From positions 2,604,001-2,668,000 of the forward strand of contig NZ_CP017146.1 of assembly GCF_009930795.1 (NCBI RefSeq): a DNA stretch of 64,000 nucleotides, in the 5' to 3' direction. Shown here one piece after another: positions 17,491 to 27,526 of this stretch. This DNA comes from Marisediminicola antarctica (GTDB lineage: Bacteria > Actinomycetota > Actinomycetes > Actinomycetales > Microbacteriaceae). The position numbers were made by a program, and so were the translations under genes. Each line of letters begins with the position of its first letter. The first letter of the stretch is position 1. Under the pieces are notes generated by a model that was not told the DNA's origin, did not search any database, and worked only from the letters and a program-made list of their open reading frames with translations.

Positions 17491-18615
17491 ATGACCCTCG
17501 CCCCGCCCACCGATCACCGATCCATCGTCGACACCTCGATCGACGTCATCGCGAGCCTGCAGCAGTCGAGCGGCGCCTATCCGGCGTCCCCCGACTTCTC
17601 GGCTTACACCGGCTTCAGCTGGTTTCGCGATGGCGCGTTCATCGCCGACGGGATGTCGGCGGCGGGGCAGGTCGACTCTGCGAACCAGTTCTTCGATTGG
17701 TGTGGAGGGATCCTGGGCCGGTACCGCCCGACGGTCGACGAGATCGTCGGGCGGGCCGCCGGCCCCGACCCGATGGCTGGCGAGGCGATGATGCCGGCGC
17801 GGTTCCACTTCGACGGCACCATCGGCGTCGAGGAGTGGGGCAATTTCCAGCTCGACGGCTACGGCACCTGGGTGTGGTCGGTAGTCGCGCATGCCGACAG
17901 GCACGCGCTCCCCCTTGCCCCCTGGGCCGACGCGATCATCGCGAGCTGCGAGTACCTCGCGAGCTCGTGGAACCGCGAATGCTGGGACTGGTGGGAGGAA
18001 CACCCCGAGCGCATCCATGTCTCCACTCTCGGATGCGTCGGAGCAGGCCTTCAGGCCGGGCTCGCGTCAGGGCTGCTGGAGCCGGAGCTGTCCGACGCCG
18101 CCGCCGAGGCGGTGCGCGGCATCCGCAGGCTCATCGACGAGCACGGCACACACAACGGCCACCTCGTGAAGTGGCTCGACGAGCCGGCCGTCGACTCGAG
18201 CACTCTCGCGATCATCGCCCCGCTCGGTTTCATCGACCCGACAAGCGAGCTCGCGACACGCACGATCGAGGCGGTACGCGATCAGCTCGAGGTCGACGGT
18301 GGAATGCACCGGTTCGCCGACGACACCTTCTTCGGCGGCGGCCGCTGGCCACTGCTCACCTGCTTCCTCGGCCTGTGCCTGCTCGAACGGGGGGACGTCT
18401 CCGGCGCGGGACGCGCGCTCGACTGGGCCGCGTCGACCGCCCTCCCCGATGGCAGCCTGCCCGAGCAGGTGAGCGGTCACCTTCTGCACCCCGAGTTCGA
18501 GCAGTTCTGGATCGACAAGTGGGGACCGGTGGCGACACCGCTGCTGTGGAGCCATGCCATGTTTTTGCGTCTCGACGCCGCCCTCAGCGCGCACCGTACG
18601 GCGGCGCAGTCGTGA
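17491..18615 (+). CDS. GH15 glucoamylase-like enzyme, possibly isomaltose glucohydrolase
   Basis: This 374-aa protein has the (alpha/alpha)6 motifs of GH15: FSWFRDGAF (42-50), QLDGYGTWVWS (120-130), the general-acid region WWEEHPE (E169/E170) and the general base in LPEQV (E325). It lacks a signal peptide and the starch-binding and N-terminal beta domains of classic glucoamylases, so it is cytoplasmic and short. Small GH15 enzymes of this kind include isomaltose glucohydrolases, which release glucose from the non-reducing end of alpha-1,6 disaccharides. Its stop overlaps the GH31 start (GTGA). The exact substrate is inferred from context. Confidence 0.85.
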   Translation: MTLAPPTDHRSIVDTSIDVIASLQQSSGAYPASPDFSAYTGFSWFRDGAFIADGMSAAGQVDSANQFFDWCGGILGRYRPTVDEIVGRAAGPDPMAGEAMMPARFHFDGTIGVEEWGNFQLDGYGTWVWSVVAHADRHALPLAPWADAIIASCEYLASSWNRECWDWWEEHPERIHVSTLGCVGAGLQAGLASGLLEPELSDAAAEAVRGIRRLIDEHGTHNGHLVKWLDEPAVDSSTLAIIAPLGFIDPTSELATRTIEAVRDQLEVDGGMHRFADDTFFGGGRWPLLTCFLGLCLLERGDVSGAGRALDWAASTALPDGSLPEQVSGHLLHPEFEQFWIDKWGPVATPLLWSHAMFLRLDAALSAHRTAAQS

Positions 18616-20858
18616 TCCGGCACACCGCCGGAGGATCAGGGCACCCGTACTCGGTCGATACCGAACAGCGCGAACCATTCGCCCCCGTCTCAGGCGAACC
18701 CGTTCGTCTCGGCGTTCGAGCCTCCGCCGACATCATCTCCGTCGTCTGCAGCCTGAACATCACGTCGGCCACTGGAGAGCGGACGACACGTGACGTCGAC
18801 CTGTCGCCCACCGCCAATTCGTCGCGCGGCCGCACGGTTGACGGCGGGCACCTCGCATCCGCCCAGGCTCGGCTGTCCCGCGCCCAGGGTGGCTGGTCGG
18901 TCACTATTGACGGCCTCGGCGCCGGTGATCGTGTCGACTACCGGTTCACCGGCACCTCCCAGACCGGCACGACAAAGCGCACACGATCATTCGGCACGCG
19001 GGTCGCCGCCTGGCGCGATGCACCCGGCGCCCTCGCGGTGTCCGGTACAGCCGAGCGCGTCGCCCCTGGCAGCATCAGCGTGCTCGACGATGGCGAACGG
19101 ATCGTTCGGGTGCGGTTCGCGTTACGGCTCTCCACTGGCGAGCATGTCGCCGGCTTCGGCGAGCGCTTCGACGCCATCGACCACCGGGGGCACAGCCTCG
19201 ACTCGGTCGTCTTCGAGCAGTACAAGAGCCAGGGCGCCGAGCGGAAGACCTATCTCCCCATGCCGTTCGCGCACGTCATCGGCGGCGACGGGTGGGGATT
19301 CCACGTACGCACGAGCCGCCGAGTCTGGTTCGACATCGGCCAGGCCGACCCCGACCTCCTCATCGTCGAGGTGGAGGCGGATGCACCGTCCGACAGCGAC
19401 ACCATCGTCGAGCTCTCCCTCTTCTCTGGCACGCCTACCGACGTGCTCTCGCAATTCCTTGCCGAGGCGGGCGGACCGGAGGAACTACCCGACTGGGTCT
19501 TCTCCCTCTGGGCGAGCGGCAACGAATGGAACACCCAGGCCGAAGTCGAGCGGCAGATGGCTCTGCACCGCGAGCACCGCATACCCGTGGGCTCGGTGGT
19601 TATCGAGGCGTGGAGCGACGAAACCACGTTCACGGCGTTCCGTGACTCGGCCTACGAGGTGAACGAGGATGGCGCACCCCACAGGCTCGCGGACTTCAGC
19701 TTTCCCGAGGAGGGCGCGTGGCCCGACCCGAAGGGGATGGTCGACGCGCTGCACGACGACGGCGTGCGCGTACACCTCTGGCAGATTCCCCTTGTCAAGC
19801 TCCGCCCGCACCCCCGCGGGCAGGCCAGAGCGGACGCGCGTTCGGCCATCGCGCAGAACGCCGTGATCGCCCAGCCCGATCCGTCCGGCGGCACCAGACC
19901 GTACCGCAACCGCGGCTGGTGGTTCCCTCTCTCCCTCATGCCCGACCTCACCGACGACGGGGCGGCGAAGTGGTGGACGGAGAAGCGGCGCTACCTCGTC
20001 GACGAGATCGGAATCGACGGGTTCAAGACCGATGGCGGCGAGCACGCGTGGGGCGACGAGCTCGTCTATCTCGACGGCCGACGCGGCGACGAGAAGAACA
20101 ACCTGTTCCCCGTGCACTACGCGAAGGCGTACGGCGATCTCCTTCGCTCCTCGGGCAAGGCCCCGGTCACCTTCAGCCGGGCCGGGTTCACCGGGTCACA
20201 ATCGCACGGCGCATTCTGGGCGGGCGACGAAAACTCCACCTGGGACGCATTCCGCTGGTCGATGCTCGCCGGGCTCTCGGCGGCGGCATCCGGAATCGTC
20301 TATTGGGGCTGGGACATCGCCGGGTTCTCGGGTGACATTCCCGATGCGGAGCTGTACCTGCGGGCCATGGCGGCCTCGGCGTTCGTGCCGATCATGCAGT
20401 ACCACTCCGAGTTCAACCACCACAGGACACCCTCCGTCGACCGCACCCCGTGGAACATTGCCGAGCGCACGGGCGATGAGCGGGTCATCCCGGTCACCCG
20501 CTCGATCGTGGAGTTGCGCGAACGATTGCGCCCGTACCTCGCGAATCAGGCGCGGGCGACGATCGCGACTGGTGCCCCGCTGATGCGCCCGCTGTACTTC
20601 GACTCTCCGCTCGACGAGGAGGTGTGGAGCCACCCGCTGCAGTGGACCCTCGGCAACGACCTCCTGGTCGCGCCGGTCGTCGCACCCGGCGTCGACCGCT
20701 GGTCGGTGTACCTCCCCGAGGGCGAGTGGGTGGACACCCGCGACGGGTCGGCGCACGGACAAGGACTCGTCGAACTGGATGCTCCGCTCGACAGCGCCGT
20801 CGTGCTGTGCCGTGCGGACGCGTGGAACTCGGGCCTGCGCGAGGTGTTCACGGGGTGA
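18612..20858 (+). CDS. GH31 alpha-glucosidase or transglucosidase
   Basis: This enzyme of about 748 aa has an N-terminal beta-sandwich and the GH31 barrel. The nucleophile is in FKTDGGE (D474) and the acid/base in WAGDENSTWDAF (D539). YWGWDIAGFSG and MQYHSEFN are further family motifs. The start is GTG at 18612 in a GTGA overlap with the GH15 stop; the frame is open for 900 bases further upstream but only as a shadow of GH15. No signal peptide is seen, so it acts in the cytoplasm on imported oligosaccharides. GH31 includes alpha-glucosidases, 6-alpha-glucosyltransferases and others; the sequence alone does not decide. Confidence 0.88.
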   Translation: MIRHTAGGSGHPYSVDTEQREPFAPVSGEPVRLGVRASADIISVVCSLNITSATGERTTRDVDLSPTANSSRGRTVDGGHLASAQARLSRAQGGWSVTIDGLGAGDRVDYRFTGTSQTGTTKRTRSFGTRVAAWRDAPGALAVSGTAERVAPGSISVLDDGERIVRVRFALRLSTGEHVAGFGERFDAIDHRGHSLDSVVFEQYKSQGAERKTYLPMPFAHVIGGDGWGFHVRTSRRVWFDIGQADPDLLIVEVEADAPSDSDTIVELSLFSGTPTDVLSQFLAEAGGPEELPDWVFSLWASGNEWNTQAEVERQMALHREHRIPVGSVVIEAWSDETTFTAFRDSAYEVNEDGAPHRLADFSFPEEGAWPDPKGMVDALHDDGVRVHLWQIPLVKLRPHPRGQARADARSAIAQNAVIAQPDPSGGTRPYRNRGWWFPLSLMPDLTDDGAAKWWTEKRRYLVDEIGIDGFKTDGGEHAWGDELVYLDGRRGDEKNNLFPVHYAKAYGDLLRSSGKAPVTFSRAGFTGSQSHGAFWAGDENSTWDAFRWSMLAGLSAAASGIVYWGWDIAGFSGDIPDAELYLRAMAASAFVPIMQYHSEFNHHRTPSVDRTPWNIAERTGDERVIPVTRSIVELRERLRPYLANQARATIATGAPLMRPLYFDSPLDEEVWSHPLQWTLGNDLLVAPVVAPGVDRWSVYLPEGEWVDTRDGSAHGQGLVELDAPLDSAVVLCRADAWNSGLREVFTG

Positions 20859-20905
20859 CGACGCCACGAATCCTGATGTGAAGGCCACCGACAAAACTCG
20901 GTCCG

Positions 20906-20956
20906 CACGCCAGAACCGCCCCCCGCCAACATTCGGCGCGGGGCGGTTCAGGCGTG
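20906..20956. terminator. Strong bidirectional terminator
   Basis: A 17-bp stem with one A/A mismatch pairs 20906-20922 with 20940-20956 (inner arm GAACCGCCCC), around a 17-nt loop with further CGCC/GGCG pairing. It lies between the convergent ends of the GH31 gene and the CHRD-like gene and can serve both. Confidence 0.85.
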
Positions 20957-20960
20957 TCTG

Positions 20961-21521
20961 CTAGTTGATCTCGCCGCAGCTCACGGGGAGAGTGGCTACG
21001 TACTCAGATTCGACGAAGCCGCCGTGCAGCACGATCGCCTCGTCCGAAAGGTCGAGCAGGTCGCCGTCGACGGTGAACGTGGCCTTGTAGTTGATGGTGC
21101 CGTTCTCGGCCATCGGGAATGCCTCGAGCGGCAGCAGAATGGGGCCGTAGAAGGGCAGGCCGTCTGCGAGGTCGAGAATGCCGTCCGGCCCGGCGGCGGA
21201 GGCCGGAGGACAGGTAGCGTTGGCGTTGCCGTCCAAGCCGTGGATGTGCTGCGGGTGCAGGGCGTTCGGAACGAGTCCCGTTGCGCGGATCTTCACCTTC
21301 AAGGTGTCGCCCTTGAGGACGAGGATGGCCTGGCCCTCGACTCCGGAGCTGTTCAGCTCGTTGAGGTCGACTTTGTAAACCTGGGCGCCCTGCGACATAC
21401 CACCTCGGTCGGGCATGCCGTTCGAGCCTGAAGCGGATGCGGGGCCGGCACCGAGGGCGGCGATGCCCAGGCCGAGCGAGAGAGAGAGTGAGATCGCACG
21501 AGTTCGAGTGAGACGTGACAT
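20961..21521 (-). CDS. Secreted CHRD-like protein
   Basis: This 186-aa protein has a Sec signal peptide (ISLSLSLGLGIAALGAGPASASG) and a domain resembling CHRD, with GQAILVLKGDTLKVKIRATGL, LHPQHIHGLDGN and IVLHGGF. The ATG at 21519-21521 follows GAAGG. It is probably exported as a soluble protein; function is unknown. The HxxHxH pattern may bind metal, which is only a guess. It is monocistronic. Confidence 0.72.
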   Translation of the reverse strand: MSRLTRTRAISLSLSLGLGIAALGAGPASASGSNGMPDRGGMSQGAQVYKVDLNELNSSGVEGQAILVLKGDTLKVKIRATGLVPNALHPQHIHGLDGNANATCPPASAAGPDGILDLADGLPFYGPILLPLEAFPMAENGTINYKATFTVDGDLLDLSDEAIVLHGGFVESEYVATLPVSCGEIN

Positions 21522-21724
21522 GTGAGACAACCTTCGTTCGACGTTCGATGGAGGATGACGCTTTACCCCCTGAGTCTGGTTTGGTCGCCAGCAGGTACTC
21601 CACCCCATTGAATCGACTCCCCCGTATGACTAGCATGCCCCCCTTTCAGGGCACACGGCCCAGGCAATGCCCGTAAGCCGGCCCGTGCATGTGTTGCGCA
21701 GGGAGCGGCGCGCAGGATGGGGAC

Positions 21725-22654
21725 ATGAAATCGCAGACTCTCCCGAACACGAACCTCGAAGCATCCAGCGTCATCCTGGGGCTGATGAGGATCTCCTCGA
21801 TGACCGATGGAGAGATTCGCTCTCTCGTGAGCGCTGCCCGCGACGCAGGCATCAATTTCTTCGACCACGCCGACATCTACGGAACGGAGACGCACGAGTG
21901 CGAGAAGCGCTTCGGTGACGCCGTGACGTTCTCCGCTGCCGAGCGCGCGGCCGTGACGATTCAGTCGAAGGTCGGTATCCGCTCCGGATTCTGGGATTTT
22001 TCCACCGAGCACATTCTTCAGTCCGTGGACGACTCCCTTGCCGCACTGCAGACGGATTACCTCGATCTCTTGTTGCTCCACCGCCCCGATGCGCTCGTGG
22101 AGCCCGACGAGGTGGCTGCGGCGTTCGACGCGTTGCAGCGCTCCGGCAAGGTGCGCAATTTCGGCGTGTCCAACCACACCCCGGGGCAGATCGATCTTCT
22201 CAAGAGCTCGGTGAGCCAGCCGCTGGTCGTGAACCAGGTGCAGCTCAGCCTCACGCACGCGCCGATGATCACCGCCGGCATGTCAGCCAACATGGCCGGT
22301 CTTGAGCAGTCCGTTGACCGCGGCAACGGCATCATCGACTACTCCCGCCTCAACGGGATCACCCTTCAGGCGTGGTCGCCGTTCCAGAAGGGATTCTTTG
22401 ACGGGATCTTCCTCGGCGACCGGGAGACGTATTCGGCGCTCAACGACGTCATCGACGAGCTCGCGGCGAAGTACGAGGTCGCTCCCGCGGCTATTGCCGT
22501 CGCGTGGATAACCCGGCACCCCGCCGACATTCAGGTCGTGCTCGGCACCACGAACGTCTCACGCCTCACCGACGCCGCCGCCGGCGCCGACGTGCGGCTC
22601 ACCCGCCCGGAATGGTACCGCCTGTTCACGGCCGCGGGCCACGTGCTCCCGTAG
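21725..22654 (+). CDS. Aldo/keto reductase (YdhF-like)
   Basis: This 309-aa NADPH-dependent oxidoreductase has the AKR motifs INFFDHADIYG (catalytic D and Y), the lysine in TIQSKVGI, LLLLHRPDALVE and NFGVSNHTP, ending with VLGTTNVSRL. The ATG at 21725 matches the homologous start. It converges on the last gene of the complex-I-like operon with only 8 bp between. The substrate is unknown. Confidence 0.9.
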   Translation: MKSQTLPNTNLEASSVILGLMRISSMTDGEIRSLVSAARDAGINFFDHADIYGTETHECEKRFGDAVTFSAAERAAVTIQSKVGIRSGFWDFSTEHILQSVDDSLAALQTDYLDLLLLHRPDALVEPDEVAAAFDALQRSGKVRNFGVSNHTPGQIDLLKSSVSQPLVVNQVQLSLTHAPMITAGMSANMAGLEQSVDRGNGIIDYSRLNGITLQAWSPFQKGFFDGIFLGDRETYSALNDVIDELAAKYEVAPAAIAVAWITRHPADIQVVLGTTNVSRLTDAAAGADVRLTRPEWYRLFTAAGHVLP

Positions 22655-22662
22655 CACGCTGG

Positions 22663-24087
22663 TCACCCCAGGAGCGTCGTGCCGAATGCGGTCAGTATCG
22701 GCCCCGCGGCGATCCCGATGACGAGCACGGTCAACGCGCCGGTGACGGCAGCCCGAGCAGCCCAGCTCGGCTCCGACACCGGCGCTTCGGCATCCCACCG
22801 CCCCCGCGAGAGAATCGGGGCGAGCCAGCGCAGGTAGTAGAACAGGCTCGCCACGGTGTTGATCGCTGCGACGACGACGAGCCAGGCGAGGCCGCCGTCC
22901 CAGGCCGCGGTGAAGGTGCTGAGTTTGCCGACGAACACCGCCGTCGGCGGGGTACCGGCGAGTCCGAGCAGGCTCACGACGAGAGCTCCGGCGAGCCACG
23001 GGTGCGCCGCCGCGGCGCCGCGGTAGTCCTCGATCGAGCGGCGGGTCGGCAGTGCGCCGACGACCGCGAACGCGGTGATGTTCGACGCCGCGTAACCCGC
23101 GAGGTAGAGCAGGAGTGACGGCAGGGCGAGATCGGCATTGCCCGCAACCGCGACGGGCAGCAGCAGATAGCCCACCTGGCTCACCGTCGACCAACCGAGA
23201 AGGCGCCTCACGTCCGTCTGCCAGAAAGCCGCAAGGTTACCGAGTGTCATGCTCGCCGTGGCGAGGATGGCGACCAGTAAGGGCCACTCGACAGCGCCTG
23301 AGCCAGACCCGTCGGGAAGCATTTCGAAGAAGCGATAGGCCGCGATCAGTGCGCCGAGCTTGGGAATGGACGTGAGGAACGCCGCGACCGCCGTTCCCGA
23401 TGCCTGCGTCGCGTCGGGCACCCAGAAGTGGCCGGGAACCCCGCCCGCCTTGAACATCAATCCCGCGACGACCCCGACGATCCCGGCGAGGACCGCCGCG
23501 GGCGGTGCATCGCCGAGCGTCGACCGCAGTTCGGAATACGACGTGCTTGCGCCGACTCCGTAGAGGATAGTGACCCCGAGCAGCAGTGCGATGCCCATGA
23601 TCGCGCCGATCAGGTAGGTCTTAAGGGCGGCCTCAGCCGCGCCGGGCGAGCGGCTCATGCCGACGAGGGCATATAAGGGAATGCTCGCGAGCAGGTAGCC
23701 GGCGGCGAGAACGAGCAGGTCGTTCGCTCCCGCCATCGCGATCGCGCCGAGCGCAGAGAGCATCATCAGCGAGTAAGTTTCGCTCTCTCTCGCGCTTCCG
23801 CCGAGCTCCTCGACGCCGAGTACGAGAACGAGGATCGTGGCGAGCGGGATGATGATCCGCGCTGCCCCGGTCGCGACGTCGACCGCGAAACCGCCTTCGA
23901 AAATCGTCATCGCGGGGGAGGTCATCCCGGCCACCGCCGCCGCGGCAGCCAGCAGCAGCGCGACGATCGCGACAGATCGTGTTACCCCCTGCCGGTCCCG
24001 GGGAAGGAACGACCCCGCAAGCAGGACGATCACCGCGCCGGCGAGAACGAGGATCTCCGGGAGCAGCGCGAGGGTATCCCGTTGCAT
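22663..24087 (-). CDS. nuoN: NuoN-like antiporter subunit of the reduced complex-I operon
   Basis: This 474-aa protein has about 14 membrane helices and belongs to the proton-translocating antiporter family of complex I. The helix-7 lysine region is kept (LTSIPKLGAL) along with GHFWVPDATQASGT. The helix-5 glutamate that is nearly invariant in NuoN is replaced (GYLLASIPLYALVG aligns where GxEL is expected). The start is ATG 24087, at the usual N-terminus (LALLPEI); longer frames upstream are not homologous. It is the last gene of the operon. Confidence 0.88.
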   Translation of the reverse strand: MQRDTLALLPEILVLAGAVIVLLAGSFLPRDRQGVTRSVAIVALLLAAAAAVAGMTSPAMTIFEGGFAVDVATGAARIIIPLATILVLVLGVEELGGSARESETYSLMMLSALGAIAMAGANDLLVLAAGYLLASIPLYALVGMSRSPGAAEAALKTYLIGAIMGIALLLGVTILYGVGASTSYSELRSTLGDAPPAAVLAGIVGVVAGLMFKAGGVPGHFWVPDATQASGTAVAAFLTSIPKLGALIAAYRFFEMLPDGSGSGAVEWPLLVAILATASMTLGNLAAFWQTDVRRLLGWSTVSQVGYLLLPVAVAGNADLALPSLLLYLAGYAASNITAFAVVGALPTRRSIEDYRGAAAAHPWLAGALVVSLLGLAGTPPTAVFVGKLSTFTAAWDGGLAWLVVVAAINTVASLFYYLRWLAPILSRGRWDAEAPVSEPSWAARAAVTGALTVLVIGIAAGPILTAFGTTLLG

Positions 24088-24100
24088 ATTCACGAGGACG

Positions 24101-25591
24101 CTACCGGCTGACGAGTTCGATGACGACGGATGACGCGGGCTCGATGACATCCAGCAGGAAGCGCGGCACGATTCCGATGATCACGGCCAGGAGCAGAAGC
24201 GGCGCGATCGCAATGATCTCCCGCCGGTCAAGGTCATGGAATCCATCGGACAGCCCCCGAGTCTCGCCCATGAGCATCCGCTGCAACGCCCGCAGGAACA
24301 TCGCGGCCGTGATCAGGATGCCCGGAAGGGCGAACGCGGTCAATGGAACGGGACCGATGCTGCCGGCGAAGATCTGGAACTCGGCGATGAAACCGCTGAA
24401 ACCGGGCAGCCCGAGGGAGGCGAACGCCGCGACCACGAAGAAGGCGGCGTAGCGCGGCGCCGGGGCCGCGAGTCCGCCGTAGGAGCCGATGTCGTAGCTG
24501 CCCTTGCGGTCGTAGAGCACCCCTGCGAGAAGGAAGAGGGCGCCGGTGATGAGTCCGTGGCTCACCATCTGCACGACGGCGCCGGTGATCGCGACCTCCC
24601 TCGCTTGAGCAGCGCTGTCGCTCACGACCCCCGCTGCGCCGACCGCGAGCACCACATAGCCCATGTGATTGACGGAGGTGTAGGCGATCATCCGCTTGAA
24701 GTCGGTCTGGGCGAGCGCGACGAGTGCCCCATAGAGCACCGAGATCACGCCGATCACGACGATCAGCCACGCCCAGTCTCGCCAGGCGTCCGGCAGCATG
24801 GGCATGGCGATGCGCACGAAACCGTAGGTGCCCATCTTGAGCAGGATGCTCGCCAGCACGACCGAACCGATCGCCGGAGCATCCGTGTGGGCGGGCGGCA
24901 GCCAGGTGTGGAATGGGAACGTTGGCGTTTTGATGGCGAGGCCGATGAAGACGGCGGCGAGCACGAGTCCGCCGACGACGGGCTGGTCGCCGAACGGCGG
25001 GTTTTGCGCGAGCTCGACCATATCGAAGGTCTTCGCCTCGGAGCCGAGGTAGAGGCCGATGAACCCGACGAGCAACGCGAGCGAGCCGAGGAAGGTGTAC
25101 AGGAAGAACTTCAGCGCCGACCGTGCCGCGTTGCCGTGCCCCCAGCCGGCAATGACGAAGTACATGCCGACGATCGAGAGGTCGAAGAATACGAAGAAGA
25201 GGATGAGGTCCTGCGCCGCGAAGACACCAAGGCTCGCCGTCTGGAGGAAGAGGAACAGAGCGGCCTGCGAGCGGGGCCTGTCGGTGTCGCGAAGCGCGAA
25301 GACGGCACAGACGACAAAGATGAGCGACGTGAGCGCGACGAGCGGCAGCGACAGCCCGTCGAGGCCGAGGTGATAGCTGCTGCCGACGTTCGGAATCCAC
25401 GGCAGCTGCTCCTCGAAGGCCAGACCCCCCGCACCCGGGTCCCGGTAGGACACCCACAAGCCGACCACCAGGGCGAGGTCGAGGAGTGTGACGACAAGCC
25501 AACTCCAGCGGGCCGCGGCATCCGTGATGCGGGGCATCACAGCGAGCACGATCGCCGCGAGCACGGGGAGGAAGATGACAAGGCTGAGCAT
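24101..25591 (-). CDS. nuoM: NuoM-like antiporter subunit
   Basis: This 496-aa, roughly 14-helix subunit has FHTWLPPAHTDAPAIGSVVLASILLKMGTYGF with the channel lysine, and DFKRMIAYTSVNHMGYV with the helix-8 lysine region. In helix 5 the usual Glu of FFEW/FFEL is Asp here (FFVFFDLSIVGMY), a conservative change at a key proton-pathway site. It sits 3 nt after nuoL and 13 nt before nuoN. Confidence 0.93.
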   Translation of the reverse strand: MLSLVIFLPVLAAIVLAVMPRITDAAARWSWLVVTLLDLALVVGLWVSYRDPGAGGLAFEEQLPWIPNVGSSYHLGLDGLSLPLVALTSLIFVVCAVFALRDTDRPRSQAALFLFLQTASLGVFAAQDLILFFVFFDLSIVGMYFVIAGWGHGNAARSALKFFLYTFLGSLALLVGFIGLYLGSEAKTFDMVELAQNPPFGDQPVVGGLVLAAVFIGLAIKTPTFPFHTWLPPAHTDAPAIGSVVLASILLKMGTYGFVRIAMPMLPDAWRDWAWLIVVIGVISVLYGALVALAQTDFKRMIAYTSVNHMGYVVLAVGAAGVVSDSAAQAREVAITGAVVQMVSHGLITGALFLLAGVLYDRKGSYDIGSYGGLAAPAPRYAAFFVVAAFASLGLPGFSGFIAEFQIFAGSIGPVPLTAFALPGILITAAMFLRALQRMLMGETRGLSDGFHDLDRREIIAIAPLLLLAVIIGIVPRFLLDVIEPASSVVIELVSR

Positions 25592-25594
25592 GGG

Positions 25595-27526
25595 TTACCT
25601 CACGAGAAGGATCAGGACGAAGACGACGGCCAGGGCGATGGCGATCTGGGCGTAGTACTGGTGGATCTGGCCGGTCTGCGGGCGCCTCGCGAGCGTGCCG
25701 AGGCGTCGCAGCTGGCGGGCGAGGCCCTCGACGGCGCCGTCGATGCCCCGGATGTCGGCGCGCGCCGCACGCGAACCCGCACGTGTCCCAGCGTGCGCGG
25801 TCGCGTCGACTGCAGCATCGAGCGCGGTGTCGTCGAATCTCGCGAGCCGACGTGCGCTGGCGACGGCGGCGCGCGCGGATCGATGCAGGCCGCGGTCGAG
25901 GATGCGGTCGTCGAATCTCGCGAGCGCTTCGCTCAGCGCGAGCGTCGGGAGCACCACGACGAGGTGGACGGCTCGCTCGAGTCCCAGCCAGTTCACTGCC
26001 CAGGGCGGCCGCGGGAGCCCCCGTCGAAGCGCCACCGCGACAAGGGCGAGCATTGCCAGCGCCAGCACCGCCGAGCCGGCGAGCTCAACCGCGCCGGGTG
26101 TCGCGGTCCCGCTCTCCCCCACCATCGCCTTCAGCCGCTCGCTCACCTGGGGCAGCGCCAGCAGTCCGAGCAGTGCCGCACCGGCCGCGAGCACGGCGAG
26201 CGGGAGCCGTTCCCACCGTCCGATGTGACGGGTTCCCGGCTGCTCGTCGTCGAGCCCCGCCTCGGTCGCGTCATCCGCTCGCCCCCAGACGATCAGGAGC
26301 GCCTTGCCGGAGTAGACCGCGGAGAGTGCCGCCGCGCTGAGGCCGACGATGTAGAGCACGGGGCTCGTCTCCAGGGCGACGGCGAGCAGTTCGTCTTTGA
26401 GCGCCCAGAGCGAGAGCGGCGCAATGCCCGCGAGTGAGAGTGCCCCGACGGTGAACAGCACGCCGACGAGCGGCCACCGCCGAGCGGCGCCGCGGAGCGC
26501 CGACAGCTGCTTGGTGCCGAGAGCGGCAAGCCACGCGCCCGCCACGAGGAAGAGCAGCGCTTTGGTGGAGGCGTGCGCGACGAGGTAGCCCGCACCGCCG
26601 GCGATCGACCCCACCCCGGCCGCCAGCACGACGAATCCCAGTTGGGCGGCGGTCGACGCCGCGAGCAGCTGCTTGAGATCGCGTTGGGCGACCGCGACCG
26701 TGCCGAGCAGCAGGGCGGTGAGCGCTCCAATCCACGCCACGGTCATCCCCGCCCAGACCGTCGCCTCGAGCAGCGGCGCCACCCGCAGCAGCAGGTATCC
26801 GCCCATCGCCACCATCGCGGCCGAGTGCAGCAGTGCACTGACCGTGCTCGGCCCTTCCATCGCGCGTGACAGCCAGGAGCTGAACGGCAGTTGCGCGGCC
26901 TTGCCGAGGGCGGCCGCGATGATGCCGGCGGCGATGACGTCTCGCCACGGTGAGGACGCGGCCGGCAGATCGGCGAGCGCGAGACCCGCGCCGCCCATCA
27001 GCGCGGCGCCCGCGGCGAGATAGAGGCCGAGATCGCCCGCCCTCGTCATCGTGAAGGCGACGAGCCCCGCCTGCACGCGCCGGTCATCCCGCCAGTGGAA
27101 GCCGATGAGCGCCCACGACATCGCACCCATGATCTCCCAGGCGAACAGCAGAGCGGGGAGCGTCGTCGCGGTCACGGTCACCGCGACGGCGGCGGCGAAG
27201 ATCAGCATGAGGCCGTGGAAGCGTTCCGGTGACTCCGTTCCCTCGGCGGCCGCGAAGATCAGCACGAGCAGGGTCACGATCGCGACGGCCGGAAGCACCA
27301 GGGCGGAGAGCCCGTCGACAGCAAGCCCGATCGGCGCGCCGGCGATGAAGGGGATCTCGAGCGCAGGGCGCGTGAAGGTGACGGCCACGGCGAGCGCGGC
27401 CGTCACGGTCGCGGTCGTGAGCGAGACCGGGATCGCGGCGGCCCGTGCACGCGGTCCGGCGAGGCAGAGCGAGATTCCGGATGCCGCGGGCAGCAGCACC
27501 ACGAGGACGAGGGCGAGCCCGCTCAT
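25595..27526 (-). CDS. nuoL: NuoL-like antiporter subunit
   Basis: This 643-aa subunit is full length, including the C-terminal lateral-helix region and a last membrane segment (AIALAVVFVLILLV). It keeps the helix-5 Glu (LFAWEIMGAMSWALIGFHW), the LPFSSWLSRAMEGPSTVSALLHSAAMVAMG block and RDLKQLLAASTAAQLGFV. The start at 27526 overlaps nuoK by 4 bp. It has the strongest antiporter character of the operon. Confidence 0.93.
   Translation of the reverse strand: MSGLALVLVVLLPAASGISLCLAGPRARAAAIPVSLTTATVTAALAVAVTFTRPALEIPFIAGAPIGLAVDGLSALVLPAVAIVTLLVLIFAAAEGTESPERFHGLMLIFAAAVAVTVTATTLPALLFAWEIMGAMSWALIGFHWRDDRRVQAGLVAFTMTRAGDLGLYLAAGAALMGGAGLALADLPAASSPWRDVIAAGIIAAALGKAAQLPFSSWLSRAMEGPSTVSALLHSAAMVAMGGYLLLRVAPLLEATVWAGMTVAWIGALTALLLGTVAVAQRDLKQLLAASTAAQLGFVVLAAGVGSIAGGAGYLVAHASTKALLFLVAGAWLAALGTKQLSALRGAARRWPLVGVLFTVGALSLAGIAPLSLWALKDELLAVALETSPVLYIVGLSAAALSAVYSGKALLIVWGRADDATEAGLDDEQPGTRHIGRWERLPLAVLAAGAALLGLLALPQVSERLKAMVGESGTATPGAVELAGSAVLALAMLALVAVALRRGLPRPPWAVNWLGLERAVHLVVVLPTLALSEALARFDDRILDRGLHRSARAAVASARRLARFDDTALDAAVDATAHAGTRAGSRAARADIRGIDGAVEGLARQLRRLGTLARRPQTGQIHQYYAQIAIALAVVFVLILLVR

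Noticed and set aside
17697-18611. Upstream extension of the GH31 frame by 305 codons
   Set aside because: It runs out of frame through the GH15 gene and has no protein character; the GTGA overlap at 18612 is the natural start.
24236-26437. 733-codon plus-strand open frame over nuoM and nuoL
   Set aside because: It is antisense to two clearly homologous genes and rich in Glu/Arg/His from high-GC third positions; no family match.
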